A stretch of DNA of 64,000 nt from Caecitellus pseudoparvulus (taxonomy: Eukaryota > Bigyra: Bicosoecida): assembly GCA_965644315.1 (NCBI GenBank), contig CBFFRQ010000028.1:62001-126000 (forward strand). The letters run 5' to 3'. Shown piece by piece: positions 42,092 to 51,911 of this stretch; the stretch's first letter is position 1; each line of letters begins with the position of its first letter. A program made the translations under genes and the position numbers. The notes beneath the pieces were generated by a model. The model was not told where the DNA came from. It made no database searches and saw nothing but the letters and a program-made list of their open reading frames with translations.

Positions 42092-42978
42092 TCAGATCTT
42101 CAGGGTGGTGCCTGCTTTGACAGACTTGAAGTACCTCCAGAAAAAGTCAGCGTACAGCAAGGTCTGGACGGCGCCACAGAACCAGGGCAGCCATGCTGAG
42201 TAGTGGGGCTCTGTCCACGCGCGGTAGATCCAGTTCAAAATGTACAGCGCCCTGTGGCAAGCAGTGTGGGGTAAGGACTGCGGCAGGGTTCCAGCACAGT
42301 CAGGCGCTTCGCGGATTCACACCTGTACGCTCCCAGCGTCGCGATGTAGTGGCTGGTAATGTTCTCCACGTCCTTGTCTCGGGTCAGCAGCACCAGCTGT
42401 GGGAAAATAGCAATGGCCTCCAAGAAGATGGAGAAAGACCAGCAGTACTGCGACGACGGGGCGGGTGAAGTGGGACGGCGTTACAGGCGCGTTTCATGCC
42501 TCCTGCCCCGAGCGCGCACACGCACCTCCCTGAAGATGAGCCAGACATTGAAGCCCGTCCAGTTGATGTCGTTGATAAAGAGCGCAAGCACTGCACAAGG
42601 CAGCACTGCAAACTTCCAGTGCAAGAAGGTGTCCCTCTCGAAAAGGTACATGCTCTTGAAGGGCTCCCGAAAACGGATGAGGTACACCAGCCCAGCAGAG
42701 GCAGCGATATAGAAGATCTTGAAGAGCGTGTTGTACAGAGACGTCTTGTTCGTGAACAGGTCCAAGTATCGGGTCAGGAACACGATCAAGTACAGCTCCT
42801 GGGTCTTCAGAGAGATTCCTGTGGGGAGCGGGGGAGCGCCAAGTGGCACAGGCGCCTGAATTTTCAGCCGCCCTCGCTCACCGTTGGCGTTCTTCGTCTT
42901 CATCAGCCTCCAGCCAAGGATGAAAAAGCTGGCCAGATGGGAAAAGTCACCCAGGATGCGGAAGCTATTCCAGTGCAT
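42092..42978 (-). CDS. ERD2: ER lumen protein-retaining receptor (KDEL receptor)
   Basis: Four exons (42882-42978, 42526-42818, 42323-42447, 42092-42251) give 224 residues; family length is about 212-215. The sequence opens with [12 protein letters not shown], then Ser-Leu-Lys-Thr-Gln-Glu-Leu, Thr-Arg-Tyr-Leu-Asp-Leu-Phe-Thr, and Ile-Thr-Ser-His-Tyr...Leu-Gly-Ala-Tyr-Arg, all ERD2 signatures. Seven hydrophobic helices are recognisable. The receptor binds escaped ER proteins in the Golgi at low pH and returns them by COPI vesicles. The start at 42978 is taken from the family N-terminus. The C-terminal tail ends in Lys-Ala-Gly-Thr-Thr-Leu-Lys-Ile. It converges on HYOU1 with 42 bases between stops. 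Confidence 0.92.
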
Positions 42979-43375
42979 GGCTGACAGGTGCTTGGGCAGT
43001 GTGGCGCTCAGGTTCCCTTCCCTGGTGCTGGGCGTCTGGACAAACCCGCTCAAGGGCTCTCCAGTCCTGCAAAGGACACAGCAAACAAGCTGCTCCCCAG
43101 TTAAGAGCTGGTTCGGCGGCAGCTGTGCGTGTGAAAATTGTGCCAAGTATGGAGTATGCCAGAAAGGATGACATATGTGTGCCTGGAGGTACTGTAGTTT
43201 GATCTTTCATCAGCCGATCATGCGCGCTCATTTCTGGTGAGTGCACAAATCACCTCAAGTGAAACATGAGCGTGCAGGTCTTCTACGTTTGAGTTGGCTG
43301 CACGGCCCTTCTTCACTGCTGTACTTGCAAGCTGCTTTCCTGGTGCTTGGCAGGCTGCGTAAGCGAGCTGGGGCC
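42979..43375. other. Intergenic, divergent promoter region
   Basis: These 397 bases separate the divergent ERD2 and K+ channel genes. No RNA gene, repeat or recognised box is visible. Confidence 0.4.
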
Positions 43376-45188
43376 ATGCGCCTGACCTCGCCCGCACAAG
43401 TTGCTCCTGCTGCAGAGCAGAAGGATGGCAAGGCGGGAGACCAGGATGAGCAAGGCCCGCCCACCCAACCCACTGCCCCTGGCAAGGGCAAGGCAGGCTC
43501 GCTGAAGCGCTCCCGGACGATGGCTGTGCTGGAGCTTGCGCGCAGCATCAACGTTGCGAACATCCCGGCCAGCGCCATGGAAGAGTACAAAGTCCTCTTC
43601 GACACCATGGACGATGACAAAAGTGGAACACTGGAGCCTCACGAGTTGCGGATGCAGTTTCACCGAGTGGGCATTGACATTGACTCGGCTGACTTACGCT
43701 CCCTCCTCCGCGCCTTGGACGTTGACGGGAGCGGAGCCATTGACGCAGATGGTGGGTGCTCACAGTCGCAATGGGAGGATTTCCATGGGCGACACGCATG
43801 TCCAACGTATCACCCGCGTTCCCGTCTCACCAGCTGCTGTCGCTGCCTTGCCCGCGTTTCCCCTTGCGTTTCACTGTGCACCCGGTGCCCCATCCCTCGA
43901 CTGCAGAGTTTGCAGCGTTGCTCCACGCTTTCGTAGTCCAGAAGCGGGATGTTGGTGATGTTTCTATGTATGGAGACTTCAGCGATGACCCGCTTCTCAT
44001 GCGAGGTGTGTGCTGCGCCGGTTGGCGTGGCTCGCTCACCCTGGAAGCCTCCTCGCCCCGTCCCACCTTGCAGAGCGCGCCGTGCACACTTCGTCCTGGC
44101 TTTGGCTGCAACACCACACTTGGAACCTTATGGATAGACCTGGCTCCTCTATCCCCGCAACTGCAGTGTCGGTGGTCATCATGGTGCTCATTGCGGTGTC
44201 ATCCACCGCGTTTGTGCTGGAGACCGACCCGGGTCTGCGCACAGGGCACACCGCCGTCTTCTCGGCCATTGACACCGTCAGCGTGGCAGTCTTCACTGCT
44301 GAATATGTCTTGCGGCTGCTGTCGTGTCCGGACAAGCGTGCTTTCCTGCTGTCGGGCATGAACACAGTGGACTTGCTGGCCATCGTGCCATTCTACCTTG
44401 AGCTGGCCCTGGCCGGCAGCAGCCTGAAAGGCTCCCAAGTCTTCCGGGTCATCCGCCTCGTGCGTGTCTTTCGAGTAGTGAAAGTGTCTCGGTACCTCAC
44501 GTGGCTGAGGGTGTTTGGCTCCACGCTCTCGTCCAGTGGAGCGCCCCTGGGCATGATCATGTTCATTGCCCTCATCGCCACAGTCGTCTTCTCCTCAGCC
44601 CTGTACTACGCGGAGAGGGATTCCCCGCCCACAGAGAAAGATTACGCAACTGTGCCCTTCTCTTCCATCCCCATGGCAGCTTGGTGGTGTATTATTTCAA
44701 TGACGACGGTGGGCTTCGGGGACATGGTGCCCACGACCGCAGTGGGGCAGCTGCTGGGTGTGGTGACTGCCTTTGCTGGCATCCTCATCTTAGCCATTCC
44801 AATCTCTGTGATTGCGGCAAACTTTCACCAAGAGTACCAAATGTCCATTGTCACCAAGGTCCTGAACAAGGCGCACAACAAGGTGCAGCACGGCGAGGGA
44901 GGTGGTGACAGCCACGACAGCAAGACCCAGCACTGGAGCACGGACTTCCTGGTGTCAGCCCTCTCCCTCGCGAGGTCCAACCGCTCCCGCCTCATGACCA
45001 ACCTGAAAGCCATCGAGCGCGTGAATCGCGAAGACTGCTTGGAGGAAGTGCACGCCCTGGCAGACTTTGTACACAAGGCAGTGGAGGAGGACTTGCACAC
45101 CCCTCCCGAGCACTGCGTCGTGCCTCTTCCGAGCCATCGCCACACAGGGGACGGCCAGGCATCAGCAAAGGTGACCCCATTGAGCTGA
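43376..45188 (+). CDS. Voltage-gated K+ channel with N-terminal EF-hand pair
   Basis: Exons 43376-43751, 43907-44005 and 44074-45188 give 529 residues. The cytoplasmic N-terminus carries two EF-hands: one loop with Asp-Asp-Asp-Lys-Ser-Gly-Thr-Leu-Glu, and a second, Asp-Val-Asp-Gly-Ser-Gly-Ala-Ile-Asp, split by intron 1. A six-helix channel follows. S4 is rich in Arg at every third position (Arg-x2-Arg-x2-Arg-Val-Phe-Arg-x2-Lys). The pore holds the selectivity filter Thr-Val-Gly-Phe-Gly-Asp (about 44709-44726), and S6 carries Pro-Ile-Ser-Val-Ile, a Pro-x-x-Val hinge variant. This is a Kv/Shaker-type pore without a T1 domain; calcium binding in front of the channel suggests Ca2+-tuned gating. 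It sits in a membrane, plasma or ciliary. First in-frame ATG used. Confidence 0.88.
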
Positions 45189-45220
45189 TTGCATTTGCAC
45201 CTCCCGCCGACTCCGGAACA

Positions 45221-47674
45221 TCACGAGTACTCGTGCTGCTTCAGCCACGCCCGCAGCCGTGATGCCTCGCCTTCCAACTGCAGCAGGCGGCTCTCCAGGT
45301 CTGCTTTCTGGCGCCGCTCAGACATGGATCGCCCCATGCCTGGTCCAGTCTTCGCCAGCTCCTGCTTCACTCGATCGCGGGCCTGGTTCACGCTCAGCAG
45401 CTTGCTTTGCACGTCCCCCACTGCAGCGAGGTCAGCGCTCAACGATGCTTCTGTCGCGAAGGGAGCAGCTGCCGCGCGCAGTTTTACCGCAGCATTGGCG
45501 TGGTCTTTCGGGGACTGAGCCTGGTGTGGGGGGGCACCATGGCCACCGCCGGCGGCCCTGGCACGCGCCGCTGCAAACTGCGCCATGAGTTCAGAGGCGG
45601 CGGCATCGGGGGCGCTGGGCTGGGAGGCTGCGCTGGGGGCTTGCTGGTGCTGTGGCGCACTGGACACTCGGTACGTGGGCGGGGGAACTGCGCCTGTAGC
45701 CCCAGGGACGTACTGTGGTGTGGAGGCAGGCTGCTGCTGCTGCTGCTGTTGTGGGGCCCACCCAGCTGAATCCCGGCGCTGCGCCTCTGCGATGTCGGCC
45801 ATCATGTGCATGCGCCGCGCAGCCTCATCAGGTGCCAGCGTGCCTTGCTGCCTGGTCCGGGGAGGGGTGGAGTCCTGCACAGCGAAGTCTTGGGGCGAGG
45901 CCACGTCTGCGCTACGCCAGGGCTCAGGGTGGCCCATGGGGGGCCGCACCCCCTGCTCTGCGCCAGGTTCGTGGTGGGGGTACTGCGGGGCGGGGCGCGT
46001 AGGCGCCCACTGTGCCGCATGCACCCGTTCTGGCACAGGAGGAGGTGCAGGTGCCTGGTAGTCCTGGTGGCCACCGTGCCGCTGCCTCGTCTCGCCGGGG
46101 GATTCCTGCCCGCCCAGCGAGAAGCCGCTCGACATCTGCCGCCGGGCGTTGGCGGCACGGGCGTTTGCGTTGGCCTGCAGCATGCGTCGCTCAGCACCCT
46201 CCTCCGCAGGGACGGCCACCGCTGCGGGAGCTGGCGCATGCGGGGCAGGGGCTCGCACCGGGTCCTCCCGTTGGCGGTGTGCGCCGCTGGAAGGGGGCGG
46301 CCGCCGCCCCGCCCGCGCCACCTTCCCGCCCAGCTCACGGACTTGGTCTGCCAGCTCGTCCCGCTTGACGTGCATGTCTGCAAGGTCAGTCTGCGCCTTC
46401 TCCAAGGCCTGCTTCGCAGCGGCTGCCTCCGCCTCCACGGACCGCAAGCGGCCCTCGGCGATTTGCCGGGCGGAGGCCTCCCCCGCCAACTTGCGCTTCA
46501 AGTCAGCCACCGTCTCCTCCTCTGCGGCCAGAGCCAGCTCCAGCCGCGTCACCTCTGCACGTGCCTCTCGCAGCACAGCGCTGTCTGCGCCAGTGGATCG
46601 TGGTGGGGTGCGTGCCAGGCCTTGCCCGGACTGCATGCCGCCGGCGCTGCCGCCTCCACTGCCAGAGTCCAGGTCCACCACGACGCCCCCACGCTTGGGG
46701 CGTGCGGCGGGGGCAGGGGCAGCTGCCGCAGAGCTCTGCTGCACAGCCGCCAGCTCAGACTCCAACTCTGCGATGCGAGCGTAAGCTGCGTCGGCGTCAC
46801 GCGTCGCGGCGTCTGCGGCTTGGCGCGCCTGGGCCAAGGCTGCAGCGTCGGCCCCGCCCCCCGGCGACATGGCACGCTCTGGGGACTGCTGCAGCACGGA
46901 GATCAGCTGGTCCTTGCTCCGCATCTCATCCTGCAGCGACAGCACGCGCTCCCTGTGCTCCCGCTGTGTCTCCCGCATCTCCTCCTCAGCAGCCGCCAGC
47001 CGCCGGCGCAACACGGTGATGGTGGCACGGGCGTCGTCCCGCTCCTCCTGCGCCGCACGCAGCTGCTGCACTGCGACGGTGGACGGCGGAGCGCCGCCAT
47101 GCCGCCCTTGGGCGTGGTGCGCGCCAGCAGCAGAGCCCGGCGGCTGACGTGCCTGGGCCGCGTGCATGTGGGCAGGCGGCGGGGAGTCCGCCTGGAAAGG
47201 AAAGAAGAACTGCGTCGTGGCATTCAGCTTGCTGCGGGCAGCTTGGTTGGGCATGGCTGGTGCGTAGAACGCCTTGCTGGGCAGGGGGCGCTCCCCGTCC
47301 ACGGCCGGGTGGGCGGCCTGCGCTGGCTGGGGGCTGCGGCGCCTGCTGTGGGAACGCTTGCTCCGCCCACGTGCATGCTTCGAGGGCTCCCGCCGCCGCC
47401 GCCGCCTGGGCGACGGGGAAAACTCGACCAATGCACCATTTGCATCGTACCGAATGCCCCGCTCCGGCCGGGAGCGGCTGCGAGAGCGTGAGCGGCTGCG
47501 GGAGGAGGCGGAGCCAGAGGCATCCGACGAGCTGCCTGTGCCGCTGTGCGAGTATGAGGACCCCGAGTCGGAGTAGTACGTGCGGGACCCGGAAGAACCT
47601 GTAAATGACCCTGTGGAAGAGGAGTACCGCCGCCTGTGCCGACTGCTGTGTCCTCGACTCTCCCGGGAAGCCAT
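45221..47674 (-). CDS. RS-rich N-terminus, long coiled-coil protein
   Basis: Single exon, 817 residues from the ATG at 47674. Residues 1-130 are dominated by Ser, Arg and Tyr with Arg-Ser dipeptide runs, as in splicing-related RS domains. A long coiled coil spans about 200-450, broken by an Ala-rich linker, with Glu/Arg heptads. A Gln/Pro/Ala-rich middle follows. The last 90 residues form a compact helical end (Lys-Ala-Asp-Leu-Glu-Ser-Arg-Leu...Leu-Arg-x-Trp-Leu-Lys) that looks conserved. No named family is recognised. It could be a nuclear-speckle or microtubule-associated structural protein. Its stop lies 32 bases from the channel gene's stop. Confidence 0.6.
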   Translation of the reverse strand: MASRESRGHSSRHRRRYSSSTGSFTGSSGSRTYYSDSGSSYSHSGTGSSSDASGSASSRSRSRSRSRSRPERGIRYDANGALVEFSPSPRRRRRREPSKHARGRSKRSHSRRRSPQPAQAAHPAVDGERPLPSKAFYAPAMPNQAARSKLNATTQFFFPFQADSPPPAHMHAAQARQPPGSAAGAHHAQGRHGGAPPSTVAVQQLRAAQEERDDARATITVLRRRLAAAEEEMRETQREHRERVLSLQDEMRSKDQLISVLQQSPERAMSPGGGADAAALAQARQAADAATRDADAAYARIAELESELAAVQQSSAAAAPAPAARPKRGGVVVDLDSGSGGGSAGGMQSGQGLARTPPRSTGADSAVLREARAEVTRLELALAAEEETVADLKRKLAGEASARQIAEGRLRSVEAEAAAAKQALEKAQTDLADMHVKRDELADQVRELGGKVARAGRRPPPSSGAHRQREDPVRAPAPHAPAPAAVAVPAEEGAERRMLQANANARAANARRQMSSGFSLGGQESPGETRQRHGGHQDYQAPAPPPVPERVHAAQWAPTRPAPQYPHHEPGAEQGVRPPMGHPEPWRSADVASPQDFAVQDSTPPRTRQQGTLAPDEAARRMHMMADIAEAQRRDSAGWAPQQQQQQQPASTPQYVPGATGAVPPPTYRVSSAPQHQQAPSAASQPSAPDAAASELMAQFAAARARAAGGGHGAPPHQAQSPKDHANAAVKLRAAAAPFATEASLSADLAAVGDVQSKLLSVNQARDRVKQELAKTGPGMGRSMSERRQKADLESRLLQLEGEASRLRAWLKQHEYS

Positions 47675-47785
47675 CGTGTGCCGCCGTTAGGGTTCGGCGA
47701 AACGCCGCTGCAACGCTCGGCAGGCTGCAGGCTGCACCCACTGCGCGCGACAGGGGAGGCTCGAGAGCGGCGCGGTGTGAATAAA

Positions 47786-50700
47786 TTAAATTGGTCTGGG
47801 CTGGCAAGGGTCGCAGTCACCCGCGTCCTCTTGCTCGTGCTCCCCCCCTTCCTCAGAGGGTGGGGCAGGGTGTGGCCCTTGCTCGTGCAAAGACGAGTTG
47901 ATCAGGCTCTGCACCGTGGGCAGGGAAGGGGACGGCGGCACGACTGAGTCAGTGCCAAAGAGCGCCGAGAAGATGCCTGTCCCCGTGTGCACCGGCTCAG
48001 GGTGCGGCGTGGCGGGGGGTGCCAGGGACCCGTCACACCCCATGGGCGTCGGGAAGTGCACGCGGTCCACAGCCAGTGCGCCCAAGCCAGGCGTTCGCGG
48101 CGAAGGCGGCGTGGACCACCACACCGGCCCTCGCGCCCTGCTAGGTTGGCAGGTCGCGTCAGAGGTCTGGCGCCCGCTCTCCAGGGGCGCCACCCCCTCC
48201 TCCCCCCCCGCACCACCAGCGGCAGCAGTGGTGAGACGCGGCGACAGCAGCACGCCATCGTCCTCCACCGGGCTGACGGGAGGCAGGCGCTCCACGGCAG
48301 GCGCGCCCACACTGCCCCCTGACGACGCACGGGGCCTGGCTGGGGAACTCACCAGGGTGAGCTTGGAGAAGCGATCGGCGAGGGGGGTGACGCCGCCCCC
48401 TGGCGTGGGCCCAGTGCGCAGGGCTCGGCCGGCTGGGGTCGTGCGTGCGTGGGCAGGCGTGCCGAGGACCAAGCCACCCTCTCGCACCGCCTCTTGCACC
48501 AGCTGCCGCTGCGTCGCGCGGGAGTCGCTGGCAGATGCAGGCGTGTGGCTACGGGGCGCGAGGGGGGGTGAGCGCAAGTCACTGCCCCCCTCGCTGGCGT
48601 TGTTGGCGGAGGGCGTCGCGGGGATGTCTCCCAGCAGCGGCGACGGCGCCACATCGTCATCCTCCGCCAGCAGTGCGTCAAGCACGGCCAAGGCCTGGGC
48701 ATCCTGAGGCGTGGGCGCCGAGGTGGGAGGCGGGGTGACTGTGCGAGCAGGGGTGGATGTGCTGGCGTCCACGCCTGCGAACGACAGCGCCACGGCCGTG
48801 CCTGGGGACGCGCCATCCCCGGAGGTGGGCCCACTTGACCCCACCAGGTCCAGCAGTGAGGTGGGGGCGGCGTCCTCCCCCCGCAGAGGACTGCCGCCCA
48901 CACGGGGCCGCGTCTGCTGCCGTTTGGAGGCAGACAGGTACAGCCTGGCACCCATGCGGCCTGGTGTGCCCTCCACCCCTCGGGGCCGGCGCTGGTAGGC
49001 GGAGCGCACGGCACGGCGGGCAGCGGGCGGCGGCGTGAGGGGCGTGGAGGCGCCCCCCCTGCCCAGCCAGGCAGCCACAGCCGCGTGCACTGCTGCTTGC
49101 AGGGAGTCGCGCTCACTGGGCGAGGACGCCAGGCCGCGCTGTGTGATGACGTCACAGGCAGCCTGCGCTGCTGCCGCGGCAGGGGACATGCCGGCGCCTG
49201 GCGAGGCACAGGCAGGAGACGGGGACACGGGCTGGGCGCACGCCTGTGCCTGTCCAGAGTGTGCAGGAGACGGCGAGGCTGAGGTGTGTGCGGGCAGGCG
49301 AGGGGGTGTGGCGAGGGTGGGCGCCACTGCCGTTGCAGGGGAGGATGGGACGGCAGGTGGGCGCACTGCTTCGTCCTCCGCCTCCACCGGCGTCGGTGCC
49401 GGTGCCAGGGCCACCCCCACAGCAAAGGCCTCTGGTCCCTGGGGGTGCAGCCACCAGGAGTCCTCCCCATGGGGTGTCTGCACGGAGGGGCCCTCCAGGA
49501 AGTGCTGTGCCCCCCCCCGCTGCGCCACCACGTCCCGCATGAACAGCTCCTCGTACTCCGCGAAGGACAGCACGCGACCACTGCCCTCCTGCACGTACTG
49601 GTACGTCTGCCCTGGTCGGCGCACCTTGACCGCGATGGCGCCCGTGACACGCCGCATACGTGCCTCCTCCGTCTTGCGGGCGAGTGACATGCTGGCCAGG
49701 CCCGGCTGCAGCTCCTGCAGGGTGCGTCGGTGGTCATCCGTCGTGCGGCGGGGCACGGGCCACTGCCCCACATCCACGGCAGAGTCAGGTGCCAGCAGGA
49801 CGAAGGGCGGAGGGGGTGCCTGGAGGGGATAGGCCCGCCCCCCACTGGCCGCCGTCAGCTGGTGCAGGCGCCCCAACAAGGCGTCCACCCGGTCCACGCT
49901 AGCCCATGGCGTGAGGCCGGCGTGGGGGTCACGGGGGTGCAGGCGGCAGGGCACGAGGGGGGCGGGGTCCCCCCCTTCAGGCAGCAGCGCATCCAGCACA
50001 GCCTGGGCACGGCAGGCAGCAGGGGGGGCAGGGCCATGCAGACGGGGGTCGTCGTCGGCCCCCTCGTCGTCGTGTGCGACCAGGAAGGCCGGCAGGACGA
50101 CGCGGGGGTCAGTGTCCCCTTCCGCGTCGCAAAAGAGGACACTGTCCAGCTCCACGGGGGAGTCTGCCAGCGCCTGCGCATCGGCCTGGGACGCCTGTGG
50201 TGCCAGCTCCCCCTCTTGCACATCTGGGCACTGGCGCAAGAGAGCCACGTCCACGAGCAGCGGCTGGCAGGCCGTGCCGAACCCCGGGATGGGAGACGCC
50301 ACCGGCACCCCCACATCCTGCAGCGTGGTGAGTGTGCCGCCAGCCCCCGCCCACGTGACGCGTGACACCGTCTGACTGGGCCCCGTGCCGTTAGTGGGCG
50401 CCGTCACCGCACAGGGGCTCGCTGCGCTGGCTGATGGCGTGGCGAAGACGGCGTGGGTGAGGTGTGGGACACGGTGGGGGGCCGACGCCGCCACGGCGTG
50501 GGTGGACCCCTCTTCCACCGCCATGGACATGGCTCGAGTCATGGCGTGCAGGCCCAGGTCAGGGGGGGGCGGAGCATCCACTTCAGACGACAGGGGGTGT
50601 GAAGGGGGCGTCCGCGCGTACGACAGCGCAGCCAGCTCCCGCACAAGTGCCAGCACCCCCATGCTGGCAACGGGCGGCAAGTCTGCCCGGCGCATGCCCC

Positions 50701-51348
50701 GCGTCTGCACGGCAGGGTGCTGGCGCACAGGGGCAGGCTCGGTGCCCTGTTTCTTGCTGTCCGCCTGGGCGTCGCCGGGTGAGGTGCCTGTTGGTGAGGC
50801 CGCCTGTTCCAGCGCCACGTCTGGCGACGCCACTTGGGCCACTGTGGGGGACAGCTTGCCCAGGCGCGTGCGAGGTGTGTCAGCCGGGACGGGCGGCTCC
50901 ACCGGGGGCACAGGTGTGGGGGCTGGGACGGGGGACGGCTCCTCAGCGCTGTGCAGGATGGTGGCGCCAGGGGAAGGCGGGTTCGGACTGGCGGCAGCCT
51001 GCGCCACCTGCCCTTGCACGAAGGTCGCCAGGGCGGGCATGTCCACGTCAGACCCAGGCGGCACGTGCAAGGATACGGCAACAGTATCGTCAGACGCCCA
51101 CTCCGCCTCGCAGTCCAGGGGCAGGGGCAGGTGCAGGCTCAGGCCAGTGCCGTCGCCAGCACCCTCTGCCACCGCAACGCCAGAAATGCCCGCGTATGGC
51201 AGGAAGAAGAAGGCAGGCTTCTTAGCACCGCTACCAGGCGCACATGTGAGCTTGCAAATGCACAGTAGTCCTTCTGCTGTTACCTTTACCTGGCCTTGCG
51301 CCGTGACTTCCTGTAGCCGAGCAGGGTGGTGGCGGAGTGCAGCCTCAT
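47786..51348 (-). CDS. Unrecognised low-complexity protein
   Basis: Two exons, 51290-51348 and 47786-51230, give 1,167 residues if the start is the ATG at 51348; the same frame stays open to an ATG at 51600, so the N-terminus is uncertain. The join uses a GTAAAG donor and a TAG acceptor. Composition is dominated by Ala, Pro, Ser, Gly and Thr, with scattered conserved-looking islands: Lys-Lys-Pro-Ala-Phe-Phe-Phe-Leu-Pro-Tyr just after the splice, a Gln-Thr-Tyr-Gln-Tyr-Val segment with aromatic residues near 49560-49620, and several Thr-Pro/Ser-Pro sites. It may be a disordered scaffold or phosphoprotein. The long unbroken frame in GC-rich DNA alone is weak evidence; the clean splice and the islands raise it. 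Confidence 0.42.
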
Positions 51349-51911
51349 AACGGACGCGTCGGCAGGCGTCGAGGGCGGTTGCCAGCCTGCAGTACGTACT
51401 GAGTTGACACTAAGGGTGATATCTTTGATATTGGCTCCCCAGTCTTCGTGCCAGCGCCGCAAATACGCCTTTTGCGCAGGCTCGCTCCACCGTTGGAGGA
51501 CTGCCGCGCGGGTGACTGTGGCTCGATTTCCGCAGCTCTCCCCAGCCGGGCAGTGCCGTTTGCTCGCTCCCTGCTCGCAGGCACCGCGGAGAAAGTGCAT
51601 GCAGGGAAATGATACACGTCAGTACAACATGCCCACGGGGAATTCAACGCACCAGGAGAGGGGATGCGGCGTTCGTGGCAGCGCTGGTGCCCAACGCTTG
51701 CACGGCCGCCATGCTGCACTCAAAATGGCAAGGCAGGAACACGCGGCGAGGTTGCCTGGGGCATGTCTGGGCAGTGTGTGGAGACATGCAGTTTGTGAGC
51801 GCTTCTGGCTCGCATGGAAGTGCGCGCAGGCGGTGAATGCGGCTGGCGCGGTTCAAACGCGGGCGCCTTCGCCGCACACGTGCATTCACGGCAGCCTCAG
51901 TCCGAAGCCAC
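51349..51911. other. Intergenic / upstream leader region
   Basis: These 563 bases lie between the low-complexity gene and the kinase stop. They include a minus-strand open stretch to 51600 that could be extra N-terminal sequence of the low-complexity protein. I see nothing else. Confidence 0.35.

Noticed and set aside
45806-47491. 561-codon plus-strand frame opposite the coiled-coil gene
   Set aside because: Low-complexity Cys/Arg/His/Leu composition with no motif; the minus frame has coherent heptads and an RS domain.
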